From Phytophthora colocasiae (Eukaryota > Oomycota > Peronosporomycetes > Peronosporales > Peronosporaceae): DNA of 64,000 bases. Made by a program: the position numbers and the translations under genes. The notes beneath the pieces are model-generated. The model had not been told where the DNA came from, made no database searches, and was given only the letters and a program-made list of their open reading frames with translations. Positions 52,254 to 61,516 of the stretch are shown piece by piece; the first letter of the stretch is position 1; each line of letters begins with the position of its first letter. The stretch lies in the NCBI GenBank assembly GCA_018806915.1, contig JAGKQI010000052.1, positions 1,736,001 through 1,800,000 on the forward strand. The letters are read 5' to 3'.

Positions 52254-52484
52254 TTGCTCCGTCGATAAGACGCCACAGGCCCGTGAGGTTCTAGACGTGC
52301 TGGAGAAGAGGTTGGTGAAGACACCAGTGGCTCAGCGAGACTCGAAAATCTGGTTCATGTGTACGTGACAGCTCGTGATGCTATGGGTTTGGGCCGGACG
52401 TCAAGCCCCGATGCACTTTGCAACTTGCAAGAGTTTTTAGAGTAATGACTTCGCGGCGTGCTGGCCTCTGTACCTGGAGTTTGC
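52254..52484 (+). pseudogene. Inverted partial copy of the DUF6604 gene 3' end
   Basis: The plus strand here matches the coding strand of the DUF6604 gene from DKTPQAREVLDVLEKRLVKT through LCNLQEFLE and on into its 3' flank (48,190-48,430 region). A 7-bp deletion shifts the frame and a few substitutions occur. It lies upstream of the gene's 5' end, so the gene is bracketed by inverted repeats of its own tail. Confidence 0.85.
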
Positions 52485-52544
52485 TAATACTTGTATCTCG
52501 GTTGGAGCAGTGCTGGTACTTTCACGCACTTGTTACCTCCCAAA

Positions 52545-54489
52545 TGGATCGTATACGGAACTGATCGGTTTTATGATCGGACACATACCTCACGTATGAT
52601 CAGATTAGGGATGTGAAAACTAGTGGCGGAGTGCAGACGCTTCTTGTTTCTCACGGATTGTTCAGTGGAGAGGAACTCGGTTGCTCCATCAGTCCGGAAG
52701 TTGTATCAAGAGGCTCAACTGAAGTAACATGCTGGAATGGGGCGGTGGTGCCGCGGCTGAGGTCGAGCAGACGGGTGCCGTGGCTTCTCACGGTCGATCG
52801 GAAGGTGTTGGTGACGACGACAACAATCGCCGAGTCAACCAAGGAGATCCATGGACGGATGTTGCCGACGAACACATGGCACTAGGATCTGAACAAGCTG
52901 TAGGTGGAAGTAACAATACTCCCAGGCGTACTGAGCGTACCACGTGCGTTTACAAGGGGTACAAGTACACTCGGGCATGGTCGTCTTCCAGAAAGATTGT
53001 CTATCGCTGCTCCAAGTTTCGAGCAGGATCTCGTGGCAAGTTAGAATTCACGGTTGCTTCTATGGGTTACTCTACCGTACGGTGCTACACGTGCCGTGAC
53101 CGAGACGTAACGAGCTCAGTCGTCAATGTTAAAGCGGAAATGAAAGCCCAAGCAGATCTTTTAGCGATTGAGCACGTTGCATGGCCTGTGCGTCAAGTTT
53201 GGGAAGAGTTAAGACGTCAATTCTACTCAACGGCAAACCTTAACGTAGTTCGCGGCCTGTCAGAGCAGCAAGTTATTCGACGTGTGCACCACGCTAGAAA
53301 CCAGCATTACTCAGGTAACGTGCACGGATCAATCGAGATCCCACCGCTCTCGCTTGCACTCGATGAGGCAGTACCGTTCTTTCAATTCCACTGCGTTACA
53401 CCAAACCGTGAGAATTTGAGCAAGCCTACGCGAATTCTAGGTTGGGCTCATCCTGCCTTAGTATCGCTCTTACGCTACCATGGCACGACGCTATTCGTCG
53501 ACGGTACCTTCCGTTGTGTCCCTACAGGATACACTCAATGTGTCGTCTTCATGGTGCACGACCGCGCTTCAGGAGTATTTGTTCCTGTATTTTACGTTTT
53601 GAGCACCTCACGCAGTGGCGATTGTTACTGGGATATGATCCATTTCGTTGTTCAATCAACGGACCAGCAGCTTGAGCCAGCAGAGATTGTCTGTGACTTC
53701 GAAGCAGCTTTGATGGGCTCCCTACAGACGCAATTTCCAAACGCCATTGTTTTGGGATGCCTGTTTCATATGAAGCAGGCACTTCGCCGCGCGATGAAGC
53801 GCTACGCAATACCAGAGGAAGAGTGTTTAATTGCTATGACGGGTGGTGTGTTGGATACACTGACCGTGATCGAGCACGATCAAGTCGAAAGGGGTATCAA
53901 GTGGATAAAGCGTGAGATCAAACAACGGTGCACTGCTGCTGGAGTGATCTATTCTACAGCTAAATGGAGGGGTTTTTGGGGGTACTTTAACCGCACGTGG
54001 CTTGAGCAATATTCGGTCGATGTCTGGAACGTATTCGGGCTGGACAACGAGCTGATTGCAAGAACCAATAATCCCCTCGAGCGATTTAACCGCGAGCTAA
54101 ATAGCCGATTCCCGACACCGCATCCCTCGATGGCAACATTCGTGACAGTGATAATGACAATTTCGCAAGAGTACGTGCGTCGTGTTGCTGATGTTCCACG
54201 TGGGCGTGCGCGTCGAGTTCCACGCGAGACTATTCAGCTTCCTCCGGCCATCAGCATTCCTACCGACATCGACAGTGACAATGACGAGCTTGAAGTGCTT
54301 GTTCCACTAACGACGGATTGTCACCCAGTCACTAGCGCCACACTTTAGGACTTGTTAGGTAGCCACTAGCACGGTTCCAAAATGCATCAGCTTCCGCACT
54401 TTAAATTGTTTGTTCGTTCAAAAGGCACCTGTTCACATTTCAGATCCGCAATCCAGGTCGTCAACCTGATCAGTTCAGTATACGATCCA
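52545..54489 (+). mobile_element. Mutator-like element (MULE) with candidate 22-bp terminal inverted repeats
   Basis: 22 bp at 52545-52566 and 54468-54489 are inverted copies with one mismatch and enclose the transposase. No matching 8-11 bp target duplication was seen directly outside (CCTCCCAAA versus AAATAAAAT), so these may be sub-terminal rather than true ends. Confidence 0.55.
52729..54348 (+). CDS. MULE transposase
   Basis: A complete 539-codon frame. A FLYWCH-like zinc-binding N terminus (YKGYKYTRAWSSSRKIVYRC, VRCYTCRD) precedes the DDE nuclease: first Asp in TTLFVDGTFRCVPTG, second in AEIVCDFEAALMGS followed by GCLFHMKQALRRAM (the C-x-x-H motif of MULEs), and the Glu in NNPLERFNRELN. 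The C terminus is basic with repeated R-R-V-P. Such enzymes cut and paste their own element. All catalytic positions are present with no frameshift, so this copy could be active or recently so. Confidence 0.88.
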   Translation: MLEWGGGAAAEVEQTGAVASHGRSEGVGDDDNNRRVNQGDPWTDVADEHMALGSEQAVGGSNNTPRRTERTTCVYKGYKYTRAWSSSRKIVYRCSKFRAGSRGKLEFTVASMGYSTVRCYTCRDRDVTSSVVNVKAEMKAQADLLAIEHVAWPVRQVWEELRRQFYSTANLNVVRGLSEQQVIRRVHHARNQHYSGNVHGSIEIPPLSLALDEAVPFFQFHCVTPNRENLSKPTRILGWAHPALVSLLRYHGTTLFVDGTFRCVPTGYTQCVVFMVHDRASGVFVPVFYVLSTSRSGDCYWDMIHFVVQSTDQQLEPAEIVCDFEAALMGSLQTQFPNAIVLGCLFHMKQALRRAMKRYAIPEEECLIAMTGGVLDTLTVIEHDQVERGIKWIKREIKQRCTAAGVIYSTAKWRGFWGYFNRTWLEQYSVDVWNVFGLDNELIARTNNPLERFNRELNSRFPTPHPSMATFVTVIMTISQEYVRRVADVPRGRARRVPRETIQLPPAISIPTDIDSDNDELEVLVPLTTDCHPVTSATL

Positions 54490-54910
54490 AAATAAAATCT
54501 TCCCACGCACTGGTACTGTAGTAGTTGCGTTTACCTACGGGCAGCAGATTGATTAGTCTTTATTGCCACAATAGCCCACAACCTGCGTTGAGCACGACAC
54601 CACTGGTGATGTGGCCATAGCGAATACGATCTCTACGATGCTGTCCTTCGTACTGATGTCGCCCCTCAGGTAACAGTGTCCCAACTGGAGCTGATAAAGG
54701 TAGGGAGATCTTGTAGCCAAAGGTCTCACATCGATTGCATCATTCCTCTGGGAGCTAAAGGTTGGAGATATCTGTAATCTCATTCCCTCCATAGGCATCA
54801 CCGACCTCGGGGATGCCGCACTTGGCCTTTTGAGATACACAGGTAGAAGACAGGGTTCAAGAGCTGACTGTATTGCCCGGTTGAGCAGCACTTCGGTCCG
54901 AGTTACGGTA
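54490..54910. other. Spacer between two DNA transposons
   Basis: A minus-strand ORF (54553-54891) exists but shows no recognisable domain. Probably degraded sequence. Confidence 0.5.
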
Positions 54911-54981
54911 TTAAGGGGCTTCAGAGTTGAAGCAGTGCGCGCTTTTTGACATAAAGAAGTAAAAAGTCTGTCTCTCTCCGA

Positions 54982-55654
54982 TTGGCTACTTTTTCATTTA
55001 CCGTGAAGCCCCCCCTCGTCCGAAGTGCCAACAACGCTAATAAATACCGCTGCCGAAGGTGTCGCGTCGGCAGCGCGCCGTGCGCAGCTTACGACGCGGA
55101 ATCCGAGTTACTCGCTGAATGTGCTGAGTGGTTTTTCGACGAGGAAGACCCAGCCCCGCTCCATGATGACGATGATTTAGTGATGCAGTTCATTGAGGCC
55201 TACTGGATGATCAACAGGTCGCTACCTGAACACGCGCGAACCAGTGCCTCGTGCTCCTGATGCGCTGGACTATTGGCTCAATAAGCTCGATGATAAGAGG
55301 TTTAAAGAAGACTTTCGAGTTACGAGGTTGCAGTTCACGCAAATTATGGAGTTGATTCAGAATAATCCGGTCTTCTACAACGAGTCTAACAATCTTCAGA
55401 CACGTGTATGGTGCCATTTGTTGGTTTCTCTGTATTCATTTGGATGTGATCGCAATGTGGCTTCCCTTGGAAAGCTGGCTAGACACTTTCACTGTGCAGA
55501 AGGCACAATCGAGGTCTTCACGGATCGCTACATTTATGATCTTGTTGATCTCGAATCACGTGCTGTAGTGTGGCCAGATGCTGATAAGTGCGAGGAGATA
55601 CGTGCGAGGATAGAGGAGGTTTATAAGTATGTACCTTTGTATGTTCTGCCTTAG
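54982..55654 (+). pseudogene. Harbinger transposase, N-terminal part (frameshifted, truncated)
   Basis: Two overlapping frames: 54982-55260 (acidic; DDLVMQFIEAYWMINRS) and 55244-55654, shifted by one base near 55220. The second carries the region preceding the nuclease in HARBI1-like proteins: YWLNKLDDKRFKEDFRVTRL, then VWCHLLVSLYSFGCDRN and a helix-turn-helix (LGKLARHFHCAEGTIEVFTD). The D-D-E motifs that should follow are absent. Confidence 0.75.
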
Positions 55655-55857
55655 ATACCAGCCTTCTCGATGAACCCAGCAATTTCAGTCGCCAATGCCT
55701 TCTTGGTCTTGCCGCCGTGAGCGTCTCCTCGCTATCTCTGCAGGTTTCCCTCCGTTGATATCCACCTAAGGATGATTTCGACACTTGAGAGGCCGCCGTT
55801 GACGCCGTCCTTCTCCCAGCTTACTGGACGTCTTCTGCCTAACCCCTTGGGAGCCAT
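55652..55857 (-). pseudogene. Myb/SANT-like companion ORF of the Harbinger element
   Basis: ATG at 55857 starts MAPKGLGRRRPVSWEKDGVN and continues to a stop near 55732; a shifted frame then reads RGDAHGGKTKKALATEIAGF up to 55652. Together they give the W-x-x-D-G-V-N-G-G ... W-R-G-D ... T-K-K pattern I associate with the Myb-like protein partnering Harbinger transposases in oomycetes. One frameshift breaks it. Confidence 0.6.
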
Positions 55858-56099
55858 CTGCGCGCAGGAGTTGGTGCCACGGCGAATCTTAGGCCAGTGC
55901 GAACTGGGTGCGCTTCCTGCAAAGGAAACGAAAGTAAGGTGCTCAGGTCGTTTTGACTCGCTTCGAGCGTTAAAAAAACTTAACTTTTGGACATAAAAGC
56001 AAATCGATCTGATTGGCTAATTTTACTTTTACGTGAATATGTTTTCATGATCAGCGCAACTCTGAAGCCCCTTATTGATTAGGGCCGGCACAGTTCTAA

Positions 56100-56850
56100 T
56101 TGATCTCCTCGGTAGCTTAAGTATTCAATGCCAAGCAACACTTGAAAGTTGGCATGCGAGAGGTTTGATAGCGAAAGTAGGTTTGCGTTGAAGTGCCACC
56201 TCTTGTCAAGACTTCTTCTCTGCACTGCAGAGCGGTTAGGAAACTGGTTGAACGTGCCGGGCGTAGTACACTGGTACGTATTCATTCCCTGAGAGAGGCC
56301 AGAAGTGTCATACCCGCCTCCGGCTTGCTGAGCAAGCAAGCCAGAGAGCTTGGGTGCAAAGGCTCTGGCTTGCTTGCTCGCAGCCAGAGGCCTCACGTCG
56401 CTGCTACCGTTGCCTTCAAGGCCAACGGCAGCAGTGACGATGCATTTAGTAGCAATGAAGATGCATATAAGAGAAAAGAAAAGCAAAAGAAACAGAAAAA
56501 AGAAGAAAACAAAAAGACACGAGGGTAGGGATACAAAAACAAGTAGATAAGAAGAAAGCCCCTGTGCTCGCCTAGGAGCACATGGAGGCATGCATTTCGA
56601 AGTAGGAATTCACTCTTAAATATACCAACTACCCCCCACATCGAGACCAACACCAAGCGACCTACACTCTCTACGAACTACACTCTCTACGACCAACACT
56701 CTACAGCCCAGGCATCACAAGAAGCGCAAATCTCTCCCAACACCTTCACATTTGAATCAGGAATACCATCAGCAGAAACCAAGTGATGACAACAACAGCA
56801 AAGTTGGATTTTTCAACGAGTTTAGAGAGCAACCTACCGTCTTCTGCTCC
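56100..56850 (-). pseudogene. PAN-GH5 pseudogene B, N-terminal part, split by a solo LTR
   Basis: Closely related to 47700-48080 (pseudogene A). The leader (near 56750-56850) and the segment NTYQCTTPGTFNQFPNRSAV (56220-56290, minus) are recognisable, but they are separated by a 414-bp LTR (56306-56719). The PAN part decays after GIEYLS. Confidence 0.75.
56306..56719. mobile_element. Solo LTR with 5-bp target duplication
   Basis: Begins TGTCATACCC and ends GGCATCACA, bounded by AGAAG on both sides (56301-56305 and 56720-56724). The related locus near 47930 has the uninterrupted version, an effective empty site. No internal retroelement sequence is present, so it arose by LTR-LTR recombination. 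Confidence 0.9.
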
Positions 56851-56856
56851 ATAATA

Positions 56857-56899
56857 TTGATGCGTGTGGAGACTCACAATGAGTCTCCACACGCATCAA
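56857..56899. repeat. Perfect 20-bp inverted repeat with 3-nt loop
   Basis: 56857-56876 and 56880-56899 are exact reverse complements separated by CAA. The right arm is GH5 coding sequence (M-S-L-H-T-H-Q on plus); the left arm is its mirror image. Confidence 0.95.
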
Positions 56900-57330
56900 G
56901 GCAGTCAGAACGGAGACGGCTCCCATCACACTCGGGACTATTGGGTGGAGCAGCTCGAAAGCGAACGTCAACAACTCGCTGGAATTCGCCACATTCGATA
57001 CAAAGACAGCGAGGCCTTCCTCAGCCTGAACCTCATGCACGAACCAGCACCAAGGTAGAAACTGCATCATACTGGTGTCTCCACTAGCCACGGAACAGAA
57101 TCCAAGTGGCTTTGACGGGATAATGGATCCCCTTGAGTACGAGAATGTATCCATTATCCGGGGCTACGAACATAAGAGCGAAGTGTGGATACTCGAAAAT
57201 CTGGACACATACAAGAGAGAAAACCTACAGCAAGAACCGAAGAGAAATCGACTGTTTATTGGAGAATGGAGCATGGGAGGTCAGTATAATGATCTAAGCT
57301 TAGTTACAAGGTGCTTTGGCTCAAATGTAT
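56880..57330 (+). pseudogene. Inverted GH5 fragment of pseudogene B
   Basis: Reads on the plus strand, opposite to the neighbouring copies: MSLHTHQGSQNGD (56880 on), DRIMDPLEYENV-type segment near 57120, WILENLDTYKRENL near 57190-57230 and NRLFIGEWSMGG near 57250, where the GEW nucleophile motif is kept. Stops and deletions separate the pieces. Confidence 0.7.
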
Positions 57331-57366
57331 TGAAAGCGATATCGTACGCAACAGTAATGAATCCTG

Positions 57367-58331
57367 TTACAAGACAAGATCGCCGTCCCTGAGCAACTTC
57401 CTCAACGACCATCCCGTGCGCTTGATCGTCTCGTCCGAGTGTCGCCACGACCAGAAGGCCCAGCCGCCAGTCGCTTCAGCGTTATACATGGCGAGCTGCT
57501 TACGTCCAAGTTCGTGAAAGTTGTTCATGTTCTGGAAGATGCCATTTTGGTCTGGAGGACCTCCCATGCACCACTCGCCAACAAATAAACGATTAGCTTT
57601 GTTGTGTTTCTGCAGATTGAAGCTCCTGCACGTGTCCAGATTCGAGAGGATCCACTCCTCGCTCTTGTCCGCGTAGCCCCAGATGAAGTATGCGTGGACC
57701 TCGTTCCAGACATTCTCGTACTGTGGCGCACTTAGCATATTGGTAAACCCCTCGGGCCCTTGTTCACTCAAGAAGGGCGACACGAACAGGATGCATTTGT
57801 TACCCGTGGCTCGAATCTGCTTGTACGCTTCAGCATAGTAACCCAGCAGAATGTTGCGGTCTGTGGGCGGGTTGGGTTCGTTCATGAGACTCAAACCGAG
57901 GAACGCTGGGCTATCCTTGTATCTGGCTGCCAAGAAAGTCGCGAACTTGATCGAGTTGTCTACATTCGTCTGAGATGTACTCCACTTGGTTTCCCCATTA
58001 ACTGGTGGCGACGTCGACTCGTATCCATTCTGACTGCCCTGGTGAGCATGAAGACTCAGTACAACGGCAATATTGTACTTGACTGCCCAGTCGTTAATAA
58101 GGGTATCCACGTATTTGAGACCTCCTGGGGCGTACACATCCGCTTCGGTTCCTGGTGATGTGGTAGCATCACGAATGATCCAATGGCCCACTGGAACACG
58201 GACGGTATTGAGGACACTGGTACGTGCAATGGCTTTAATGTCTGCTTCCGTGATCCAAGTCTTCCGATGTTCTTCGAAAGCTGCCTTTGGTTTTCCCGAG
58301 GTATTTCATCACGGTATACTCTCCTTGCCAC
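57367..58331 (-). pseudogene. GH5-family glucanase, catalytic part (copy 1, only full-length C terminus)
   Basis: After the frameshift described for the N-terminal part, this frame holds most of a GH5 barrel similar to exo-beta-1,3-glucanases: VGHWIIRDATTSPGTEADVY, VVLSLHAHQGSQNGYES, LGLSLMNEPNPPTDRN with the acid/base Glu, NVWNEVHAYFIWGYADKSEE, and NRLFVGEWCMGG with the nucleophile Glu, ending GWAFWSWRHSDETIKRTGWS. The stop is at 57367. In Phytophthora such secreted enzymes act on beta-glucans. The catalytic residues are intact, but a +1 base near 58290 separates this part from the N-terminal domains. Confidence 0.8.
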
Positions 58332-59700
58332 GCGATATCATTGGGGACGTCCTTCCACAATGGCGAGTCCCAGGACATCCAGTTCTCACTGACAAACCAG
58401 CCACCGAGGTTGACGGACTTGGCCTGGACAGCCCCGCTGCGGATCTTAGCTTGGACGTGGAGCGAGTCGAGGATACCAGACACCGCCCCAACTGTAGTCT
58501 TCTTGCCTGCCAGACTGCTCTTCAAGTAGCACGCAGGGTCTTTTGGATCCGTGTTGACAAAGGTATAACCCACACAACCAGATGTCTGCGAGCACTTATC
58601 ACAGCAGTCCCAGGGATATTTACCGAAGGAAACGCCAATGTCGTTGCCACTCAAGTCTGTATCCGTTAACTGCGTTGAACACTTGTCAGGGACGTCCTTG
58701 CACTGGTAGTAGTCGGCGTTCCAAGGCTGGCAGTACGTCCTGTCTGGACAACAGGACGTGCCTCTAGAGTTGCCACAGTAGCCCCCGTTCTCCGTGGCGC
58801 ATGTAGTTGGTCCAGAAGTGGAGGCTATGCGTGGGGACACTGCGGCAGAAACTGCACCAACGACCTTCTTCTTGATACCAGCGCTGCGCTTCAGATAGCA
58901 GTGTGTCTGGCCGTCCCAACCGTAGTTGACGAACGTGAAGGCGGCACATCCGGCGGTCTCGGAGCATTTATTGCAGCAATCGTCGGGGAGCGTCAATCCA
59001 GTGATACTGGAGATGTCATCGCCATAGTAGTCGGTGTTGGGGTAGACTTTTAAATGGATCATATTCCGATCAACACAAAAACGGTCAACACCATAATTTT
59101 GCACTGGTCAAGGGATTTGGTCAAATCTATTGGTTGACCTGGCCCGACATTCCATCTTTGGCTCTGTGCCCCACACTCCTCCTTACCCACTCCCTCCGAC
59201 CCACTATGCAGCAAGAAGGCTCCCCATCTTCAGTATCGACGCTGGAACTATCTCCCCCGTCATCCGCTGACACTCACGCCAGCCAGCAGTACTCGCTTAG
59301 AAAGCGTTCAGGTCGAAGCAGGAGCTCAGAGCGCAGAGGCCTCTCGAGTCGGAGCTCGAACCCTCAACATGATCGAAGCCGAAACCGAAGCCGGAGTTCA
59401 GGGCGTGAGAGACACCGAACCAAGTCCCGGAGATCTGTGGAAGGGCGAAGCAGGAGCTGGAGTTCTGGGCATGGGCGACACCGATGCAGGAGCCGCAGTT
59501 TCGAACGAAGCAGGAGCCGGAGTCGGAATACCAGGCGTGAGCAACGCCGACGCAGGAGCCGGAGTTCCGAACGAAGCAGAAGCCGGAGCTCTGGACATGG
59601 TCGAGGCAGGAGCCGGAGGCGGAATTCCAGGCGTGGGCGACGCCCAAGTAGCAGTTCGGGGATTGAACGTCACGCAAGTCTGAGCAGCCCTCCTCGCATC
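57918..59700. repeat. Tandem repeat unit 1 (1,783 bp)
   Basis: First of the head-to-tail units. The unit starts inside the GH5 gene at TGTATCTGGC (57918) and ends inside the RS-rich gene. Its left boundary is where the unique GH5 3' part (57367-57917) joins the array. Confidence 0.95.
58235..59104 (-). pseudogene. PAN-CBM1-PAN and start of GH5 (copy 1, N-terminal part)
   Basis: A 289-residue frame: first PAN/Apple-like domain (about 20-75; LPDDCCNKCSETAGCAAFTF, HCYLKR), a CBM1-like cellulose-binding motif (about 100-135; GGYCGNSRGTSCCPDRTYCQ then PWNADYYQC), second PAN/Apple (about 140-195; WDCCDKCSQTSGCVGYTFVN, ACYLKS), then the GH5 beginning NLGGWFVSENWMSWDSPLWK. The frame is lost after MKYLGKTKG through one extra base; the following frame continues with A-A-F-E-E-H-R-K-T-W. 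No signal peptide is present: the ORF begins MQNYGVDRFCVDRN, so the exported N terminus seems to be missing. Confidence 0.8.
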
Positions 59701-59733
59701 TGTATCTGGCTGCCAAGAAAGTCGCGAACTTGA
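59206..59733 (+). pseudogene. RS-rich (SR-like) protein, 3'-truncated chimera (unit 1)
   Basis: ATG 59206 (MQQEGSPSSVSTLELSPP) starts a protein of about 175 residues dominated by R-S, S-R and R-R dipeptides (SGRSRSSERRGLSSRSSN, RSRNRSRSSGRERHR), typical of SR splicing-factor tails. The in-frame codons from 59134 add an unconvincing leader. At 59701 the RS gene is cut and the frame runs 33 bp into antisense GH5 sequence (RKSRT). The real 3' end, and any RNA-binding domain, would lie beyond the array if it still exists. About 100 bp separate its ATG from the GH5-side ATG (59104), so a shared promoter is likely. Confidence 0.6.
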
Positions 59734-59974
59734 TCGAGTTGTCTACATTCGTCTGAGATGTACTCCACTTGGTTTCCCCATTAACTGGTGGCGACGTCGA
59801 CTCGTATCCATTCTGACTGCCCTGGTGAGCATGAAGACTCAGTACAACGGCAATATTGTACTTGACTGCCCAGTCGTTAATAAGGGTATCCACGTATTTG
59901 AGACCTCCTGGGGCGTACACATCCGCTTCGGTTCCTGGTGATGTGGTAGCATCACGAATGATCCAATGGCCCAC
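59297..59974 (-). pseudogene. Chimeric GH5/RS-antisense ORF (units 1-2 junction)
   Basis: The GH5 frame from unit 2 (VGHWIIRDATTS ... FATFLAARY) crosses the junction at 59701 and continues as antisense of the RS gene (RCEEGCSDLRDVQSPN). The same 225-residue chimera recurs at 61080-61757 and 62861-63538. Only the first strands of the barrel are present, without the acid/base or nucleophile Glu. Confidence 0.7.
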
Positions 59975-61483
59975 TGGAACACGGACGGTATTGAGGACAC
60001 TGGTACGTGCAATGGCTTTAATGTCTGCTTCCGTGATCCAAGTCTTCCGATGTTCTTCGAAAGCTGCCTTTGGTTTTCCCGAGGTATTTCATCACGGTAT
60101 ACTCTCCTTGCCACGCGATATCATTGGGGACGTCCTTCCACAATGGCGAGTCCCAGGACATCCAGTTCTCACTGACAAACCAGCCACCGAGGTTGACGGA
60201 CTTGGCCTGGACAGCCCCGCTGCGGATCTTAGCTTGGACGTGGAGCGAGTCGAGGATACCAGACACCGCCCCAACTGTAGTCTTCTTGCCTGCCAGACTG
60301 CTCTTCAAGTAGCACGCAGGGTCTTTTGGATCCGTGTTGACAAAGGTATAACCCACACAACCAGATGTCTGCGAGCACTTATCACAGCAGTCCCAGGGAT
60401 ATTTACCGAAGGAAACGCCAATGTCGTTGCCACTCAAGTCTGTATCCGTTAACTGCGTTGAACACTTGTCAGGGACGTCCTTGCACTGGTAGTAGTCGGC
60501 GTTCCAAGGCTGGCAGTACGTCCTGTCTGGACAACAGGACGTGCCTCTAGAGTTGCCACAGTAGCCCCCGTTCTCCGTGGCGCATGTAGTTGGTCCAGAA
60601 GTGGAGGCTATGCGTGGGGACACTGCGGCAGAAACTGCACCAACGACCTTCTTCTTGATACCAGCGCTGCGCTTCAGATAGCAGTGTGTCTGGCCGTCCC
60701 AACCGTAGTTGACGAACGTGAAGGCGGCACATCCGGCGGTCTCGGAGCATTTATTGCAGCAATCGTCGGGGAGCGTCAATCCAGTGATACTGGAGATGTC
60801 ATCGCCATAGTAGTCGGTGTTGGGGTAGACTTTTAAATGGATCATATTCCGATCAACACAAAAACGGTCAACACCATAATTTTGCACTGGTCAAGGGATT
60901 TGGTCAAATCTATTGGTTGACCTGGCCCGACATTCCATCTTTGGCTCTGTGCCCCACACTCCTCCTTACCCACTCCCTCCGACCCACTATGCAGCAAGAA
61001 GGCTCCCCATCTTCAGTATCGACGCTGGAACTATCTCCCCCGTCATCCGCTGACACTCACGCCAGCCAGCAGTACTCGCTTAGAAAGCGTTCAGGTCGAA
61101 GCAGGAGCTCAGAGCGCAGAGGCCTCTCGAGTCGGAGCTCGAACCCTCAACATGATCGAAGCCGAAACCGAAGCCGGAGTTCAGGGCGTGAGAGACACCG
61201 AACCAAGTCCCGGAGATCTGTGGAAGGGCGAAGCAGGAGCTGGAGTTCTGGGCATGGGCGACACCGATGCAGGAGCCGCAGTTTCGAACGAAGCAGGAGC
61301 CGGAGTCGGAATACCAGGCGTGAGCAACGCCGACGCAGGAGCCGGAGTTCCGAACGAAGCAGAAGCCGGAGCTCTGGACATGGTCGAGGCAGGAGCCGGA
61401 GGCGGAATTCCAGGCGTGGGCGACGCCCAAGTAGCAGTTCGGGGATTGAACGTCACGCAAGTCTGAGCAGCCCTCCTCGCATC
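59701..61483. repeat. Tandem repeat unit 2 (1,783 bp)
   Basis: Virtually identical to unit 1 over its whole length. Holds a GH5/PAN 5' part on minus (60887 down to 59701) and RS gene 5' part on plus (60989 to 61483). Confidence 0.95.
60018..60887 (-). pseudogene. PAN-CBM1-PAN-GH5 N-terminal part (copy 2)
   Basis: Same 289-residue frame and same frameshift as copy 1 (58235-59104), exactly 1,783 bp further on. Confidence 0.8.
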
Positions 61484-61516
61484 TGTATCTGGCTGCCAAG
61501 AAAGTCGCGAACTTGA
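60989..61516 (+). pseudogene. RS-rich protein chimera (unit 2)
   Basis: Identical to the unit 1 copy (59206-59733), again cut where GH5 sequence begins (61484). Confidence 0.6.

Larger units (their letters stand above)
54911..56074 (+). mobile_element. PIF/Harbinger element with TIRs and two convergent ORFs
   Basis: The ends TTAAGGGGCTTCAGAGTTG (54911-54929) and its inverse CAACTCTGAAGCCCCTTA (56057-56074) are terminal inverted repeats flanked by or ending in TTA, the trinucleotide target of this superfamily. A plus-strand transposase fragment and a minus-strand Myb-like fragment meet head-on near 55654. Direct sub-terminal motifs (GACATAAA and GATTGGCTA) are repeated near both ends. At about 1.16 kb it is shorter than a complete element, so it is a deletion derivative. 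Confidence 0.8.

Noticed and set aside
52536..54498. Target-site duplication for the MULE
   Set aside because: The 9 bp outside each inverted repeat do not match.
59398..59673. 91-codon Pro/Ala-rich minus-strand ORF repeated in each unit
   Set aside because: Antisense shadow of the R/S repeats; low complexity follows from the coding strand.
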